This document shows, piece after piece, positions 34,180 to 44,286 of a stretch of DNA of 64,000 bases. Position 1 is the stretch's first letter. The number at the start of each line of letters is the position of its first letter. The translations under genes were made by a program, and so were the position numbers. The stretch spans positions 1 through 64,000 of the forward strand of contig JAJXYF010000022.1 of NCBI GenBank assembly GCA_021780755.1, in the 5' to 3' direction. This stretch comes from Deltaproteobacteria bacterium. Its GTDB lineage: Bacteria > Desulfobacterota > Binatia > Binatales > Binataceae. The notes below the pieces were generated by a model. It worked only from the letters and a program-made list of their open reading frames with translations, searched no databases and was not told the DNA's origin.

Positions 34180-34530
34180 ATGGCCGAATTATTTGCCCGG
34201 GACACAATCAAGAGCCTGCGCAAGCTGCGGTTGCTCAAGCCTGACCTGTTCAATAGCTTCATGGATTTCGACCAGGCGGTGTTCAAGGACGGAGCGTTGC
34301 CGGCCAAGACCAAGGAACTGATGGCGGTGACGGCGGCGCATGTCACGCAATGCGGCTGGTGTATCGAAGATCACGTAAAGCGGGCGAAGAAGCTGGGCTC
34401 AAGCGATGAAGAAATCGCGGAGGCTACGTTCGTGGCGATGGCGCTGCGGGCGGGCGGGGCGTTCGCGCATTCGTGCGTCGCGATGGCGGTGACGGAGCAG
34501 GTCAACGCGTCGGCGGAACGCAAAGGCTGA
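34180..34530 (+). CDS. Carboxymuconolactone decarboxylase / AhpD-like
   Basis: A 116-residue all-helical protein. The core [30 protein letters not shown] has C-x2-C (about residues 52-55) and the downstream His of AhpD-type proteins. These reduce peroxides or act as redox adaptors. The ATG at 34180 has GCGGAGGAT nine bases upstream and an extended -10 near 34147. The tracked 66-residue extension (from 33982) is untranslated region. The ispG gene follows at 34 bases. Confidence 0.88.
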   Translation: MAELFARDTIKSLRKLRLLKPDLFNSFMDFDQAVFKDGALPAKTKELMAVTAAHVTQCGWCIEDHVKRAKKLGSSDEEIAEATFVAMALRAGGAFAHSCVAMAVTEQVNASAERKG

Positions 34531-34564
34531 GCGGTGTGGCCGGCGGACTCGGCGATCGAAAAAG

Positions 34565-35719
34565 ATGATGGAGCAGATGGAACAATCCAAACGCAAGACC
34601 CGGCGGATTCGAATCGGTGGCGTGGAAGTGGGCGGGGACGCGCCGATCGTAGTGCAGTCGATGTGCGCGACGCGCACGATGGACGTTGATAAGACGGTCG
34701 CACAGGCCCATCAGTTGGCGCGGGCGGGCGCGGGAATTGTGCGGATCGCGCTGGACAACGAGAAAGAGGTACCGGCGCTGAAGGAGATTCGCGCGCAGAC
34801 GCCGGGAATCACGCTGTCGGTCGATCTGCAGGAGAACTATCGCATCGCGGGCAAGGTCGCGCCGCACGTTGACAAGATTCGCTACAACCCGGGCCATCTA
34901 CATCATATCGAGAAGGCCAGGACGATACCGCAGAAGGTCAAGGGGTTGGTCGAAATCGCGCGCGACAACGATATCGCGATCCGGATCGGGGTCAACTGCG
35001 GATCGGTCGCGCCGACGTTCCTCGAGAAATATCCGGGCGATCAGTTAAGCGCGATCGTGGAATCGGCCGCCTACCATTGCGAATTGATGGAGGAGTTCGG
35101 CTTCGAGCGCTTCGTGGTCTCGCTGAAGGATTCCGATCCGGCGAAAGTAATGGACGCGAACCGGCGGTTTACCGCGCGGCGACCCGACGTGCCGCTCCAT
35201 CTGGGCGTGACCGAGGCGGGGCTGCCCCCCGACGGGATCATCAAGACGCGGATCGCGTTCGAGAAACTGCTCGCGCAATCGATCGGCGACACGATCCGGG
35301 TGTCGCTCACCCTGCCCAACGATCGCAAGCACGAGGAAGTGACGGTCGGCCACGCGATTATCGAGGACGTGAAGGCGGGCCGCTTCATCTCGGTGCCGGA
35401 CTTCGGTACGGGGATGAATATCATCTCATGTCCGTCGTGCTCGCGCGTCGAGAACGAGAAGTTCGTCGAGTTGGCGCAGTATGTGAAAGAGGTTACCGGC
35501 TACGCCAAGCAATACAAGATCACGATCGCGGTGATGGGCTGCCGGGTGAACGGGCCGGGCGAGACCGACGACGCGGACCTGGGGCTGTGGTGCGGGCCGA
35601 CGACGGTGAATCTCAAGAAGAAGAACCGCAAGATCGGCAACTTCAAATACGACGAGGTGCTGCCGCGCCTGCGCGTCGAGGTCGATCGGCTGATCGCGGA
35701 ACGCACGGGCGCTAATTAG
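34565..35719 (+). CDS. ispG: 4-hydroxy-3-methylbut-2-enyl diphosphate synthase
   Basis: A 384-residue iron-sulfur enzyme of the MEP isoprenoid pathway, converting MEcPP to HMBPP. The TIM-barrel start ([21 protein letters not shown]) and the C-terminal [4Fe-4S] cysteines (SCPSCSR and [10 protein letters not shown]) are visible. Full length. MMEQ or MEQ could be the start. The last coding base lies six bases before repeat copy R4. No frameshift. Confidence 0.96.
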   Translation: MMEQMEQSKRKTRRIRIGGVEVGGDAPIVVQSMCATRTMDVDKTVAQAHQLARAGAGIVRIALDNEKEVPALKEIRAQTPGITLSVDLQENYRIAGKVAPHVDKIRYNPGHLHHIEKARTIPQKVKGLVEIARDNDIAIRIGVNCGSVAPTFLEKYPGDQLSAIVESAAYHCELMEEFGFERFVVSLKDSDPAKVMDANRRFTARRPDVPLHLGVTEAGLPPDGIIKTRIAFEKLLAQSIGDTIRVSLTLPNDRKHEEVTVGHAIIEDVKAGRFISVPDFGTGMNIISCPSCSRVENEKFVELAQYVKEVTGYAKQYKITIAVMGCRVNGPGETDDADLGLWCGPTTVNLKKKNRKIGNFKYDEVLPRLRVEVDRLIAERTGAN

Positions 35720-35725
35720 GAAGTT

Positions 35726-35860
35726 GTTGAGGAGCGCAAAACTATTACTTTTACTGAAACCTCGCGAGGTTTCAGACTTCCCATTTGGTTAAGATGCGGG
35801 CTTCGCCCTGTTAAAACCTCATTAGGGATTTTATCGATTGACGCTCGCGATGCTCGGGCT
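35726..35860. repeat. Dispersed modular repeat, copy R4 (best preserved)
   Basis: Modules in order: GTTGAGGAGCGCAAA; a perfect 22-base palindrome at 35754-35775 with half-site CTGAAACCTCG; GACTTCCC; the hairpin GCGGGCTTCGCCC; AAAACCTCATTAGGG; end module GATTGACGCTCGCGATGCTCGGG. It lies immediately after ispG and before the transaldolase stop. The palindrome could stop transcription in both directions. Confidence 0.85.
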
Positions 35861-35977
35861 GTCGGATATGTCGGTACATCCCTGTGCCAGAATGCGCCGA
35901 CAGTCAAATCCGAAACCGCGAAAGGAACTGATCAAGCGGGTCCACGATTCAGTCCTTGCCGCGGATCCGAATCGTGG

Positions 35978-36628
35978 CTAAATTTTTTGTTTGGTTTGGT
36001 GCCAGTCGGCGAGGAATTTCTCGAGTCCGGCGTCGGTCAGCGGATGCTGCAGGATCTGCTTGATGACGTTAGGCGGCAGGGTCGCGACGTGCGCTCCCGC
36101 CTCGGCGGCATGCAGCAGATGGAGCGGCGAGCGAATCGACGCGACCAGCACCTCGGCGGGAAAATCGTAGTTCTCCATGATACGCACGATCTGATCGATG
36201 ACCAGCAGTCCGTCGTGGCCGATATCGTCGAGCCGGCCGACGAACGGCGATAGAAACGCGGCGCCGCATTTGGCCGCCGCCAACGCCTGCAACGGGCTGA
36301 AAATCAGCGTGACGTTGACACGGATGCCGCGGCTCGAGAGCGCCTTGGTCGCCTTCAGGCCCTCGATCGTCATCGGGCATTTGACCACGATATTGCGATG
36401 CAGCGCGGCGAGCTTCTGGCCCTCCTCGAGCATCAGCGGCGCCTCGGTCGCGACCACTTCGGCACTGACCGGACCGTCGATTATCTCGCAGATTTCGCGC
36501 AGGACCTCGGCGTAGGGGCGGCCGCTTTTGGCGAGCAGGCTCGGGTTGGTGGTAACGCCGTCGGCGAGGCCGAGTTCGGCGATTTCCCGAATCTCGCTGA
36601 CGACCGCTGAATCGACAAAGAATTTCAT
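35978..36628 (-). CDS. Transaldolase-like / fructose-6-phosphate aldolase
   Basis: A 216-residue small transaldolase-family enzyme (about the fsa/talC length). MKFFVDSA and [11 protein letters not shown] open the barrel. The Schiff-base lysine lies in [14 protein letters not shown] (about residue 84), and [17 protein letters not shown] follows. Either transaldolase or fructose-6-phosphate aldolase activity is possible. The ATG overlaps the folK stop by ATGA. It forms an operon with folK and the aminotransferase. Confidence 0.93.
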   Translation of the reverse strand: MKFFVDSAVVSEIREIAELGLADGVTTNPSLLAKSGRPYAEVLREICEIIDGPVSAEVVATEAPLMLEEGQKLAALHRNIVVKCPMTIEGLKATKALSSRGIRVNVTLIFSPLQALAAAKCGAAFLSPFVGRLDDIGHDGLLVIDQIVRIMENYDFPAEVLVASIRSPLHLLHAAEAGAHVATLPPNVIKQILQHPLTDAGLEKFLADWHQTKQKI

Positions 36629-37188
36629 CGCGAAGCTGCCTCCCGCCTGGGCGCGTGCGGCCGGAGCATATCGGCGCGCGCCAGGGTCACTCGCTGGGGC
36701 GATTTAAGGTTCGCCAGCAAGTCGGAAATTGATGCATTAAGTTTAGGATGGATCAGCGCGGGCGCCAGCTCGACCATCGGAGCGAGCACAAAGCGCCGTT
36801 CGTGGAGCCGCGGATGCGGCAGGGTGAGCGCCGGCGCATCGCGCAGCTCCTTGTTGAAAAAGAGCAGGTCGAGATCGATAACGCGGGGCTTGTAGCGGGT
36901 GCGCCCGGTGGGCTTGCGCCCGGGCACGCGCTTGCGGCCCATGGTGCGTTCGATCGCGAGCAAGCGGCGCATCAGGGCGTCGGCCGGAATTTCGGTTTCG
37001 ATTTCAATCACGCCGTTAAAAAATGGTCCCTTGAGATCGGGCGCACCGACCGGATCGGTTTCATAGACTGACGATTGGCGCAGGACGCGGGTCTCCGGCA
37101 GGCCGGCGATGCGCCCGATCGCCTCCCGGTAGTTGGCGGCTTTATCGCCCAGATTGGTTCCTATGCCGATGAAGGCCCGATTGGGCAT
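36625..37188 (-). CDS. folK: 2-amino-4-hydroxy-6-hydroxymethyldihydropteridine pyrophosphokinase
   Basis: A 187-residue HPPK of folate synthesis. [19 protein letters not shown] opens the fold. The ATP- and pterin-binding motifs [15 protein letters not shown] and [21 protein letters not shown] are present. The ATG at 37188 (MPNRAF) removes the tracked 16-residue extension. It overlaps the transaldolase start by four bases and starts ten bases after the aminotransferase stop. Confidence 0.95.
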   Translation of the reverse strand: MPNRAFIGIGTNLGDKAANYREAIGRIAGLPETRVLRQSSVYETDPVGAPDLKGPFFNGVIEIETEIPADALMRRLLAIERTMGRKRVPGRKPTGRTRYKPRVIDLDLLFFNKELRDAPALTLPHPRLHERRFVLAPMVELAPALIHPKLNASISDLLANLKSPQRVTLARADMLRPHAPRREAASR

Positions 37189-37198
37189 TCCCCCGCCG

Positions 37199-38377
37199 TC
37201 ACAGGCGCAGCGCCTTGATTCGTTCCACCGCCTCACGCAGACGTTCGCTCGGCACGGTCAGTGAAAAGCGAACGTAACCCTCGCCACCCTTACCGAATCC
37301 AGAGCCCGGCGTAATCACCACGCCGGTCTCTTTCAGCACGCGTTCCGTAAACGACGCCGAGGTATAGCCGGGCGGCACCTGCGCCCATAGATAGAAGGTC
37401 GCGCGCGGCACATCGCAGGCCAGGCCGAGCGCGCGCAAACCCGCGACCATCAGATCGCGACGCTCCTTGTAGATGGCGCAGTATTTATGCAGGGTTTCCT
37501 CGCCGCCGGTCAGACCCGCGATGGCGGCTTCCTGGACCGCCTGGAAAACACCGGAATCGACGTTGGTCTTGACGGTCCCCAGCGCGCCGACCAGCGTGGC
37601 GTTACCGACCACGAAGCCCACGCGCCATCCGGTCATCGAGTAGGTTTTCGATAGTGAATGGAATTCGATTGCGCATTCGCGCGCGCCGTCGATTTCGAGC
37701 ACGCTCGGGGCGCGGTAGCCGTCGAAGGCTATCTCCGAGTAGGCGAAATCGTGCGCTAGAATAATATTATTCTTGAGACAGTAATCGACCGCGAGCTTGA
37801 GAAAGGCGGGTTCCGCGGTGGCCGCGGTTGGATTGTTCGGATAATTGAGCCACATGACCTTGGCGCGCCGCGCGATTTCAGCGGGAATCGCACCGAGGTC
37901 GGGCAGGAAGGCGTTCTCACGCCGCAGCGGCATGTAGTAAGGCTCACCGCCGTTAAAGACGCATCCAGAATAATACACCGGATAGCCGGGGCTGGGGATG
38001 AGCACGACGTCGCCGGGATCGACCACCGCAACCGGAAAGTTCGCGATTCCTTCCTTCGAGCCGATCAGCGCGCACGCCTCGCGATTGGCGTCGAGCGTGA
38101 CGTTGAAGCGGCGCTTGTACCAGCCGGTCGCGGCTTCGCGGAAGCGATCGAGTCCCTGGTAATCGGGATAGCGATGGTTGGCGGGCAAATCCGCGGTGCG
38201 CTTGAGTGCGTCCACGATATGTTGCGGCGTCGGCAGGTCGGGGTCGCCGATACCGAGGCTGATGACATCGACACCGGTCTGCGCGACTTCCCGCTTGAGG
38301 CGGTCGAGTTCGGCAAAGAGATAGGGAGGTAAGAGACTCAGCCGTGAGGCAACCTTAATCTGCACCTGTGGAAGCAA
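37199..38377 (-). CDS. dapL: LL-diaminopimelate aminotransferase
   Basis: A 392-residue fold-type I PLP aminotransferase that makes LL-diaminopimelate from tetrahydrodipicolinate. SRLSLLPPYLFAELDRLK, SLGIGDPDLPTP and the PLP lysine in HSLSKTYSMTGWRVGF fit DapL. The tracked TTG at 38377 is close to a GGAGA; a GTG at 38365 has a better spaced GGAG, so the start is uncertain by four residues. The lysine/peptidoglycan route is completed by dapB at 53 kb. It heads the operon dapL-folK-transaldolase. Confidence 0.9.
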   Translation of the reverse strand: MLPQVQIKVASRLSLLPPYLFAELDRLKREVAQTGVDVISLGIGDPDLPTPQHIVDALKRTADLPANHRYPDYQGLDRFREAATGWYKRRFNVTLDANREACALIGSKEGIANFPVAVVDPGDVVLIPSPGYPVYYSGCVFNGGEPYYMPLRRENAFLPDLGAIPAEIARRAKVMWLNYPNNPTAATAEPAFLKLAVDYCLKNNIILAHDFAYSEIAFDGYRAPSVLEIDGARECAIEFHSLSKTYSMTGWRVGFVVGNATLVGALGTVKTNVDSGVFQAVQEAAIAGLTGGEETLHKYCAIYKERRDLMVAGLRALGLACDVPRATFYLWAQVPPGYTSASFTERVLKETGVVITPGSGFGKGGEGYVRFSLTVPSERLREAVERIKALRL

Positions 38378-38833
38378 TCTCCGATCCGTGGACTGCCAGA
38401 GTAATTAACACACTTTGGAGGGGGCCGAAACGGGGATGTCAGGCGGAAGCTGGGGATAGTTGCGCAACTATTAACATGGAGGGGTGGCGATGCAGCAGGG
38501 CTTATGCACAGGGGCGCCGGGCGGGGGCACTTGGTTTTTCCGGCGCGATCGGTATGCTGCAATCGCTGGGATTGTTTTAAGCCCTTTGACAGCCCACGTA
38601 ATTGCGCTGAGGTCATAACTTCTGCTTGCGGATTGGGTCGCGTGATGTTAGTAATTCTTTCGTTTGCCGCCGGTACAAGCGGCCCACTTTTGTGAATAAT
38701 CCGAACTACACACGTCTTTTGGTTGACCTCATGCAGCCATGCTTGGTAGTGATGCTCGCGCACCGATTTCAGCCTGAGCGCCGTGTTCTCGGGGCGGCGG
38801 TGGCCGGTCGTGGAATGAGCCAGATTTGAAGCG
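38378..38833. other. Divergent regulatory gap before the respiratory operon
   Basis: About 456 bases between divergent dapL and actA. It includes a TTGACA box at 38586-38591 without a matching -10 at normal distance. The tracked minus-strand ORF of 168 aa is a shadow of no known family. It must hold the promoter of the 12-kb respiratory operon, but no consensus was certain. Confidence 0.4.
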
Positions 38834-39346
38834 ATGAACCGCATACTAATCCCCGTCTCCGTGCTCCTGTTCGTGATCGGCCTTTATACGGTCGGCGTGT
38901 CCGAACGTCCGTGGGCGCCGCGGTCCGACGTCGAGCAACCGATTCCCTTCAGCCATCGTGTGCACGCGGGAATCAACAAGATTCCCTGCCAGTATTGCCA
39001 CGAATATGCGCGGCGGTCGGCGAATTCGGGTGTCCCGCCGGTCGAGCGTTGCGTCGGCTGCCATGGCAGTTCGCTGCTGGGCGGTATCGAGCCGGTAACG
39101 CGGCCGTGGACCGATGAGAAGCAGCCGCCGTTCGAGATTCGCTGGAACCGTGTTTACACGCTGCCGGATTTCGTGCGCTTCGTTCACAAGCCACATATCT
39201 GGGCTGGTGTGCAGTGCCAGGAATGTCACGGGCCGGTCGAAACCATGGATCGGGTCGTGCCGGTGCACGAGATCAACATGGGTTTCTGTGTGGATTGCCA
39301 TACCAAGCGCGGCGCCACCCAGGAATGTTTTGTCTGCCACCACTGA
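38834..39346 (+). CDS. actA: ActA, multi-heme cytochrome c of alternative complex III
   Basis: A 170-residue membrane-anchored cytochrome c. One N-terminal helix (ILIPVSVLLFVIGLYTVGV) is followed by five CxxCH motifs (CQYCH, CVGCH, CQECH, CVDCH, CFVCH). This fits ActA, the pentaheme subunit that takes electrons from the ActB Fe-S chain. Extra histidines (FSHRVH, VHKPHIW) may be distal ligands. It is the first gene of the act-cox operon. The heme count is read from CxxCH only. Confidence 0.93.
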   Translation: MNRILIPVSVLLFVIGLYTVGVSERPWAPRSDVEQPIPFSHRVHAGINKIPCQYCHEYARRSANSGVPPVERCVGCHGSSLLGGIEPVTRPWTDEKQPPFEIRWNRVYTLPDFVRFVHKPHIWAGVQCQECHGPVETMDRVVPVHEINMGFCVDCHTKRGATQECFVCHH

Positions 39347-39360
39347 GTCGAGGAAACGAA

Positions 39361-42324
39361 ATGTCAGATGGGCTGTCCAGGCGGTCGTTCCTGAAATTAG
39401 CTGCCACGGCTTCTGCCGCGGCGGCGCTACCCGGTTGTGAACCGGCCGCCAGAAAGCTGATTCCCTATGTCGTGCCGGACGAGAACGTCATTCCGGGCGT
39501 TCCGACCTTTTATGCCACGACCTGCGCCGAGTGTTCCGCCGGATGTGGAATTGTGGCGCGCGTGATGGAAGGGCGAGTAATCAAGCTCGAGGGTAATCCG
39601 GTCGATCCGATTAGCCAGGGCGCGATCTGCGCTCGCGGTCAGGCGGCACTGCAGGGGCTCTACAATCCCGATCGGCTGGGCAAGCCGAATACGCGTGCGG
39701 CCGACGGCACGCTGACCGCGGCGTCTTGGGACGACGCGACCAAACTGCTCAACGACAAGCTTGCGGCGGCGGCGAAGGCGGGCAAGGATCGTGTCGCATT
39801 TATCGGAAATTCGCAGGGGCCGACGCTCGACAAAGTGACCCGGGCGTGGGCGCAAGCTTTCAATTCGAGCCGCGTGGGGTTCTGGGAGGCGTTTAGCGAA
39901 GAGCCGGCGCGGGCGGCGGCGGAGGCCTGCTTCGGGCGCCGCGACCTGCCGATCTACAAGCTCGATCAGGCCGAGACGATCATTTCGTTCGGCGCCGATT
40001 TCGTCGAGACGTGGGGCTCGCCGGTCGAATATGCTCGTCAGTTCGCGCAGTTTCGTGCGCCGAAGACCCGCAACGGCAACCTGAGTATCGGCAACGCCGC
40101 ATATGTTGGCCCGCGTCTGAATTCGACCGCCGCGAAATGTGACGAATGGGTCGCCGCGAATCCCGGCACTGAGGGCGCCGTCGCGATGGCGGTGCTCAAC
40201 GTCGTCGTGAACCAGGGTTGGGTGGCGTCAGGCGCGGGGGTTGACGCGGGCGCACTCAAGACGCTGGTCGCGGATTACGATCCGGAGAAAATCAACGCGC
40301 AGACCGGCGTTTCCGCTGATCAGATCAAGAAGATCGCGGGATGGTTCGGACAGGCCACCGGTGGTGCGGTCGCGCTGGCCGGCACCGCCGACCCGCAGGC
40401 CCATCTGGCGGCGCTCATTCTCAATGCGGTCACCGGCAACATCGGCAAGACCGTGGTCTTCCTCGGCGAGACGCCTGCGGAGGCGACCAGCCGGCCCGAA
40501 GAGATCAAGGCGACTATCGACGCGATGCGCGACGGCCAGATCGACGTGCTGGTGATCGCGGGTGGAAATCCGGCCTATTCGATGCCGCCGGGATACGCCT
40601 TCAAAGAAGCGTCCAAGCGCGTCGGCTACGTCATCTGGATGGGCGAGGTGCCGGACGAGAGCGCTGAACTCGCCAATCTGCTGATTCCGACTCATCATGC
40701 GCTTGAGAGCTGGCGCGATACGGCGCCGCGTCCCGGAATCTACGGGCTGGGGCAGCCGGTGATGCAGCCGGTCTATCCAAGTCGCGCGCTGCACGACATC
40801 CTCATTGCGTCGGCGCACGTGGGCGGCGGGGCCGCGGGACAAGCGATCGCGTACGAGAACGCGGCCGACGCGATCAACACCGCGTGGCAGGAACTACAGT
40901 CGAAGATTGGCGCGGACTCGACCCCGAAAAAGTTTTGGGACGACGCGCGCCGGCATGGCGGAGTCTTTCAGGACGCGAAGCCGGCCGCGGCGCCGAAATT
41001 GAACTCGGCGGCATTGCAGCCGACGGCCCAGCCGCCGGCGGCGCCGGCGGGCCTGACGTTGTGGGCATTTCCGCACATCTTTCTGTACGACGGACGTGGC
41101 GCGAACAAATCGTGGCTGCAGGAAATTCCCGAGCCGGTTACCCAGATCGTATGGGACACCTGGGCCGAGGTGCATCCCGACACCGCCGCGCAGCTTGGCC
41201 TCAAGCAGGACTACGAACAGACGCGGCTGTTTGCCGGCATTAATGTCATCGAGATTGCGACCCCAGGCGGTCCGATCGAGTTGACGGTGACGATTTCGCG
41301 GCTGGTCAAGCCGGGAGTGATCGCGGTGCCGTTCGGCCAGGGCCATACGTCGTATGGGCGCTATGCGAAGGGGATCGGGGTCAATCCGTTTTCGTTTCTG
41401 CCGGAAGGGACCCGCAGCGTTTCGGTAACGGCGCGCAAGACCGACAAGACCTACAAGCTGGTGACGCCGCTCGGCAACAGCGACATGCTGGGCCGCACGA
41501 TTATCGAGGCGATGAGCGTGAGCGACCTCGCCAAGGGTATCGAACCGGACTTCGGCGAAGAGAAAGTCGATCGGCCGTACGAGATGTATGAGCCGATCGT
41601 GTACAGCGGCCACAAGTGGGGCATGACGATCGACGTCAACTCCTGCACCGGGTGCAGTGCGTGTATCGCGGCGTGTTACGCAGAGAACAATATCCAGGTG
41701 GTCGGTAAGGACAATGTCGATCTCGGCCGCATCATGTCGTGGATTCGCGTCGAGCGCTACATCCAGCCCGCGGACAAGGCCGGCGACGGTCCGCTGATTC
41801 AAATTGCGCCGATGCTCTGCCAGCAGTGCGATCATGCGCCATGCGAGCCGGTCTGCCCGGTGTTCGCGTCGAGTCATACTCGCGAGGGCCTGAACGCGCA
41901 GATTTACAACCGCTGTATCGGTACGCGCTTTTGCGAAAATAATTGCCCTTACAAGGTGCGGCGCTTCAACTGGTATGCGCCCGAGTTCGTCGAGCCGCTC
42001 AATTACCAGTTGAATCCCGACGTGACCGTGCGCGGTGCCGGCGTAATGGAGAAATGCACCTTCTGCATCCAGCGCATCACGACCGCCGAAATCAACGCGC
42101 GCACCGAGGAGCGCAAGGTGCTCGACGGCGAAATCGTTACGGCGTGCGCGCAGGCGTGTCCGTCGCGCGCGATCAGCTTCGGCGATCTCAACGACCCGGA
42201 TAGCGCAATGCTCAAGCGGCGCAACGACAACAAAGGCCGCAGTTATACGATGCTCCCGGAGTTCAACGCCCTGCCCCAGGTGACATACCTGCGGGAGCTC
42301 TATCAGGAGAAGGGGAAGGCCTAA
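39361..42324 (+). CDS. actB: ActB, molybdopterin-type and Fe-S fusion subunit of ACIII
   Basis: A 987-residue fused subunit. A Tat signal is visible (RRSFLKLAATASAAAALPGC). The N-terminal half resembles molybdopterin oxidoreductases and has an early C-x2-C-x3-C cluster (TTCAECSAGCG), but carries no readable Mo ligand. The C-terminal part is a ferredoxin domain with several cysteine clusters (SCTGCSACIAACYAENN, LCQQCDHAPCEPVCP, CIGTRFCENNCPY, CTFCIQR), fitting three 4Fe-4S plus one 3Fe-4S cluster. Start 39361, not the tracked 39214. ActC follows with no gap. Confidence 0.93.
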   Translation: MSDGLSRRSFLKLAATASAAAALPGCEPAARKLIPYVVPDENVIPGVPTFYATTCAECSAGCGIVARVMEGRVIKLEGNPVDPISQGAICARGQAALQGLYNPDRLGKPNTRAADGTLTAASWDDATKLLNDKLAAAAKAGKDRVAFIGNSQGPTLDKVTRAWAQAFNSSRVGFWEAFSEEPARAAAEACFGRRDLPIYKLDQAETIISFGADFVETWGSPVEYARQFAQFRAPKTRNGNLSIGNAAYVGPRLNSTAAKCDEWVAANPGTEGAVAMAVLNVVVNQGWVASGAGVDAGALKTLVADYDPEKINAQTGVSADQIKKIAGWFGQATGGAVALAGTADPQAHLAALILNAVTGNIGKTVVFLGETPAEATSRPEEIKATIDAMRDGQIDVLVIAGGNPAYSMPPGYAFKEASKRVGYVIWMGEVPDESAELANLLIPTHHALESWRDTAPRPGIYGLGQPVMQPVYPSRALHDILIASAHVGGGAAGQAIAYENAADAINTAWQELQSKIGADSTPKKFWDDARRHGGVFQDAKPAAAPKLNSAALQPTAQPPAAPAGLTLWAFPHIFLYDGRGANKSWLQEIPEPVTQIVWDTWAEVHPDTAAQLGLKQDYEQTRLFAGINVIEIATPGGPIELTVTISRLVKPGVIAVPFGQGHTSYGRYAKGIGVNPFSFLPEGTRSVSVTARKTDKTYKLVTPLGNSDMLGRTIIEAMSVSDLAKGIEPDFGEEKVDRPYEMYEPIVYSGHKWGMTIDVNSCTGCSACIAACYAENNIQVVGKDNVDLGRIMSWIRVERYIQPADKAGDGPLIQIAPMLCQQCDHAPCEPVCPVFASSHTREGLNAQIYNRCIGTRFCENNCPYKVRRFNWYAPEFVEPLNYQLNPDVTVRGAGVMEKCTFCIQRITTAEINARTEERKVLDGEIVTACAQACPSRAISFGDLNDPDSAMLKRRNDNKGRSYTMLPEFNALPQVTYLRELYQEKGKA

Positions 42325-43692
42325 ATGGCAGCCGCCGTCGATCAAAGCAATCATCAACTGACCTACCTCGACGTCGACCGCACCGCCCAGCGGGTGATGG
42401 CGCCCGCGGGGCTGAAGTACTGGCTGTGGGTCGCATTTTGCGCCTTCCTGGTCGCGGTCGGTGGTGCATTCTGGACCCGTCAGATTTACGAAGGCTTGGG
42501 CGTTACGGGTTACGGCCAGCCGACCCTGTGGGCGGTCTATATTACCGACTTCGTTTTCTGGGTCGGTATCGCGCATTCGGGCACGCTAATTTCGGCCGTG
42601 CTCTTTTTGTTCCGTACGCGCTGGCGCACCGCGGTCTATCGATGTGCCGAAACGATGACGGTGTTCGCGGTACTGACCGCCGGCCTCTTTCCGATCGTCC
42701 ATCTGGGGCGCCCTTGGTTTTTCTACTGGCTATGTCCGTATCCGAATGAGCGCTATCTCCAGCCCGACTTTCGCTCACCTTTGACCTGGGACTTTTTCGC
42801 GATCAGCACCTACCTGACGACCAGCACGCTGTTCCTCTCGATGGGATTGATTCCCGATATCGCGAACCAGCGCGACATTTCGACCGGCTGGCGCAAGAAG
42901 TTCTACACCGTGCTCGCCTGCGGATGGCAGGGCACCGATCGGCAATGGCGTAACTTCTCGATGGCGTATCTACTGCTCGCCGGCTTCGCGACGCCGCTGG
43001 TGCTATCGGTCCATAGCGTCGTCTCCTGGGATTTCGCGACGATGCAGACGCCGGGCATGCACAGTACGATCTTCGCTCCCTACTTCGTCGCCGGAGCTAT
43101 TTTCTCAGGCTGCGCGATGGTGCTGACGTTGATCATCCCGATGCGCAAAATGCTGCACATCGAGGACCTGGTTACGATCTGGCATCTTGATAGTCTGGCC
43201 AAAGTGATTCTGCTGACCTCATTGGTCATTACTTACTCGTATTCAACTGAGACATTTTTGGTCTGGTACACGCAGGATCCAATCGAAATGATGACCTTTC
43301 ATCAGCGCTTCTTCGGGCTGCAGGGTTATCTGTTCGGGGGCATGGTGCTGTGTAACTGCCTGATCCCGCTGCTGCTGTTCTCGCCCAGCATTCGTACTAA
43401 TACAATCTGGCTATTCATCATCTCGATCTTCGTCAATATCGGAATGTGGCTCGAGCGCTTTGTGCTGATAGCGGGGTCGCTCTCGACCGCGACGATTCCG
43501 ACGCAGTGGAAATTCTATGTGCCGAAAATAACCGAGGTAATGATCACGATCGCGAGCTTCGGGTGGTTCCTGATGAATTTTTCGCTCTTCACGAAGTTTT
43601 TGCCGATCGTATCGATGACGGAATTGAAGGAAGGGGTTGGCTGGCTGCGCAAATCCGCGCGTAATACCTATCCCTATCGGAAGGCAGCATGA
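42325..43692 (+). CDS. actC: ActC, NrfD-like quinol-binding membrane subunit
   Basis: A 455-residue NrfD/PsrC-type integral membrane protein with about ten hydrophobic segments. It is one of two NrfD-type subunits proposed to form the quinol site and proton path of ACIII. WVGIAHSGTLISAVLFLFRTRWRT carries the conserved helix seen in ActC. The ATG begins immediately after the ActB stop, and its stop overlaps the ActD start (ATGA). Confidence 0.93.
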   Translation: MAAAVDQSNHQLTYLDVDRTAQRVMAPAGLKYWLWVAFCAFLVAVGGAFWTRQIYEGLGVTGYGQPTLWAVYITDFVFWVGIAHSGTLISAVLFLFRTRWRTAVYRCAETMTVFAVLTAGLFPIVHLGRPWFFYWLCPYPNERYLQPDFRSPLTWDFFAISTYLTTSTLFLSMGLIPDIANQRDISTGWRKKFYTVLACGWQGTDRQWRNFSMAYLLLAGFATPLVLSVHSVVSWDFATMQTPGMHSTIFAPYFVAGAIFSGCAMVLTLIIPMRKMLHIEDLVTIWHLDSLAKVILLTSLVITYSYSTETFLVWYTQDPIEMMTFHQRFFGLQGYLFGGMVLCNCLIPLLLFSPSIRTNTIWLFIISIFVNIGMWLERFVLIAGSLSTATIPTQWKFYVPKITEVMITIASFGWFLMNFSLFTKFLPIVSMTELKEGVGWLRKSARNTYPYRKAA

Positions 43693-44213
43693 GCGGCGAT
43701 ATTGAAGTGGTCGGAGTGTTCTCGTCCGACGTGGAATGTGCGCACGCGATCGAACAATTGCACCGCACGCCGATCCGCGGCTTTCATACCTTCGCGCCGT
43801 TTCCCAGTGAGCATATGGCGGAAGCGACCGACGAAGTGCGCGGATGGGGCCGCAGTCCGGTGCGCAAGTTCGTGCTCGCCGGCGGTATCACCGGAGCGAT
43901 CACCGCATTGGTGATGACGGTGGGCACCTCGTGGGAATGGAATATCAACACGGGCGGCCGTCCAATCGCGTCGATTACCCCATACATCGTCATCATTTTC
44001 GAAATGATGATTCTGTTTGGCGTGCTCGGCGCCGTCACCAGCTTCTTCGTCAAGAGCGGGTTGCCCTCGTTCGAATCGTCCACTGGCTACCGGACGCGTT
44101 TCGGTGCGGATCGTTTCGGGCTGGTGGTCAAGGTGGCCGAGAGCGATGGCGGGAAAATCGAGGCGCTGATGCGCGATGCGGGTGCGGAAGAAGTCGTGCG
44201 CGAGGCCGCGTGA
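43689..44213 (+). CDS. actD: ActD, DUF3341 membrane subunit
   Basis: A 174-residue DUF3341 protein. An N-terminal soluble part (VVGVFSSDVECAHAIEQLHRTPIRGFHTFAPFPSEHM) precedes two hydrophobic helices (FVLAGGITGAITALVMTVG and IIFEMMILFGVLGAVTSFF). A soluble end with DRFGLVVKV follows. This layout matches ActD of alternative complex III. It overlaps actC by four bases. The gap of 73 bases to actF is the longest within the act part of the operon. Confidence 0.93.
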   Translation: MSGDIEVVGVFSSDVECAHAIEQLHRTPIRGFHTFAPFPSEHMAEATDEVRGWGRSPVRKFVLAGGITGAITALVMTVGTSWEWNINTGGRPIASITPYIVIIFEMMILFGVLGAVTSFFVKSGLPSFESSTGYRTRFGADRFGLVVKVAESDGGKIEALMRDAGAEEVVREAA

Positions 44214-44286
44214 TCGCGGCATCCCGCGGCGTGGCAAAGTTTTGTGCAGGGCTTCGAGCAAGGATCAAAGCAAGGTTTATAGATAG

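Noticed and set aside
38586-38591. TTGACA box as the promoter of the act operon
   Set aside because: No acceptable -10 at 16-19 bases; kept only as a remark.
39214-39360. Upstream extension of ActB
   Set aside because: It overlaps the ActA end; the Tat signal starts at 39361.
40894-42576. Reverse open frame of 560 aa
   Set aside because: Antisense to actB; no recognisable domain.
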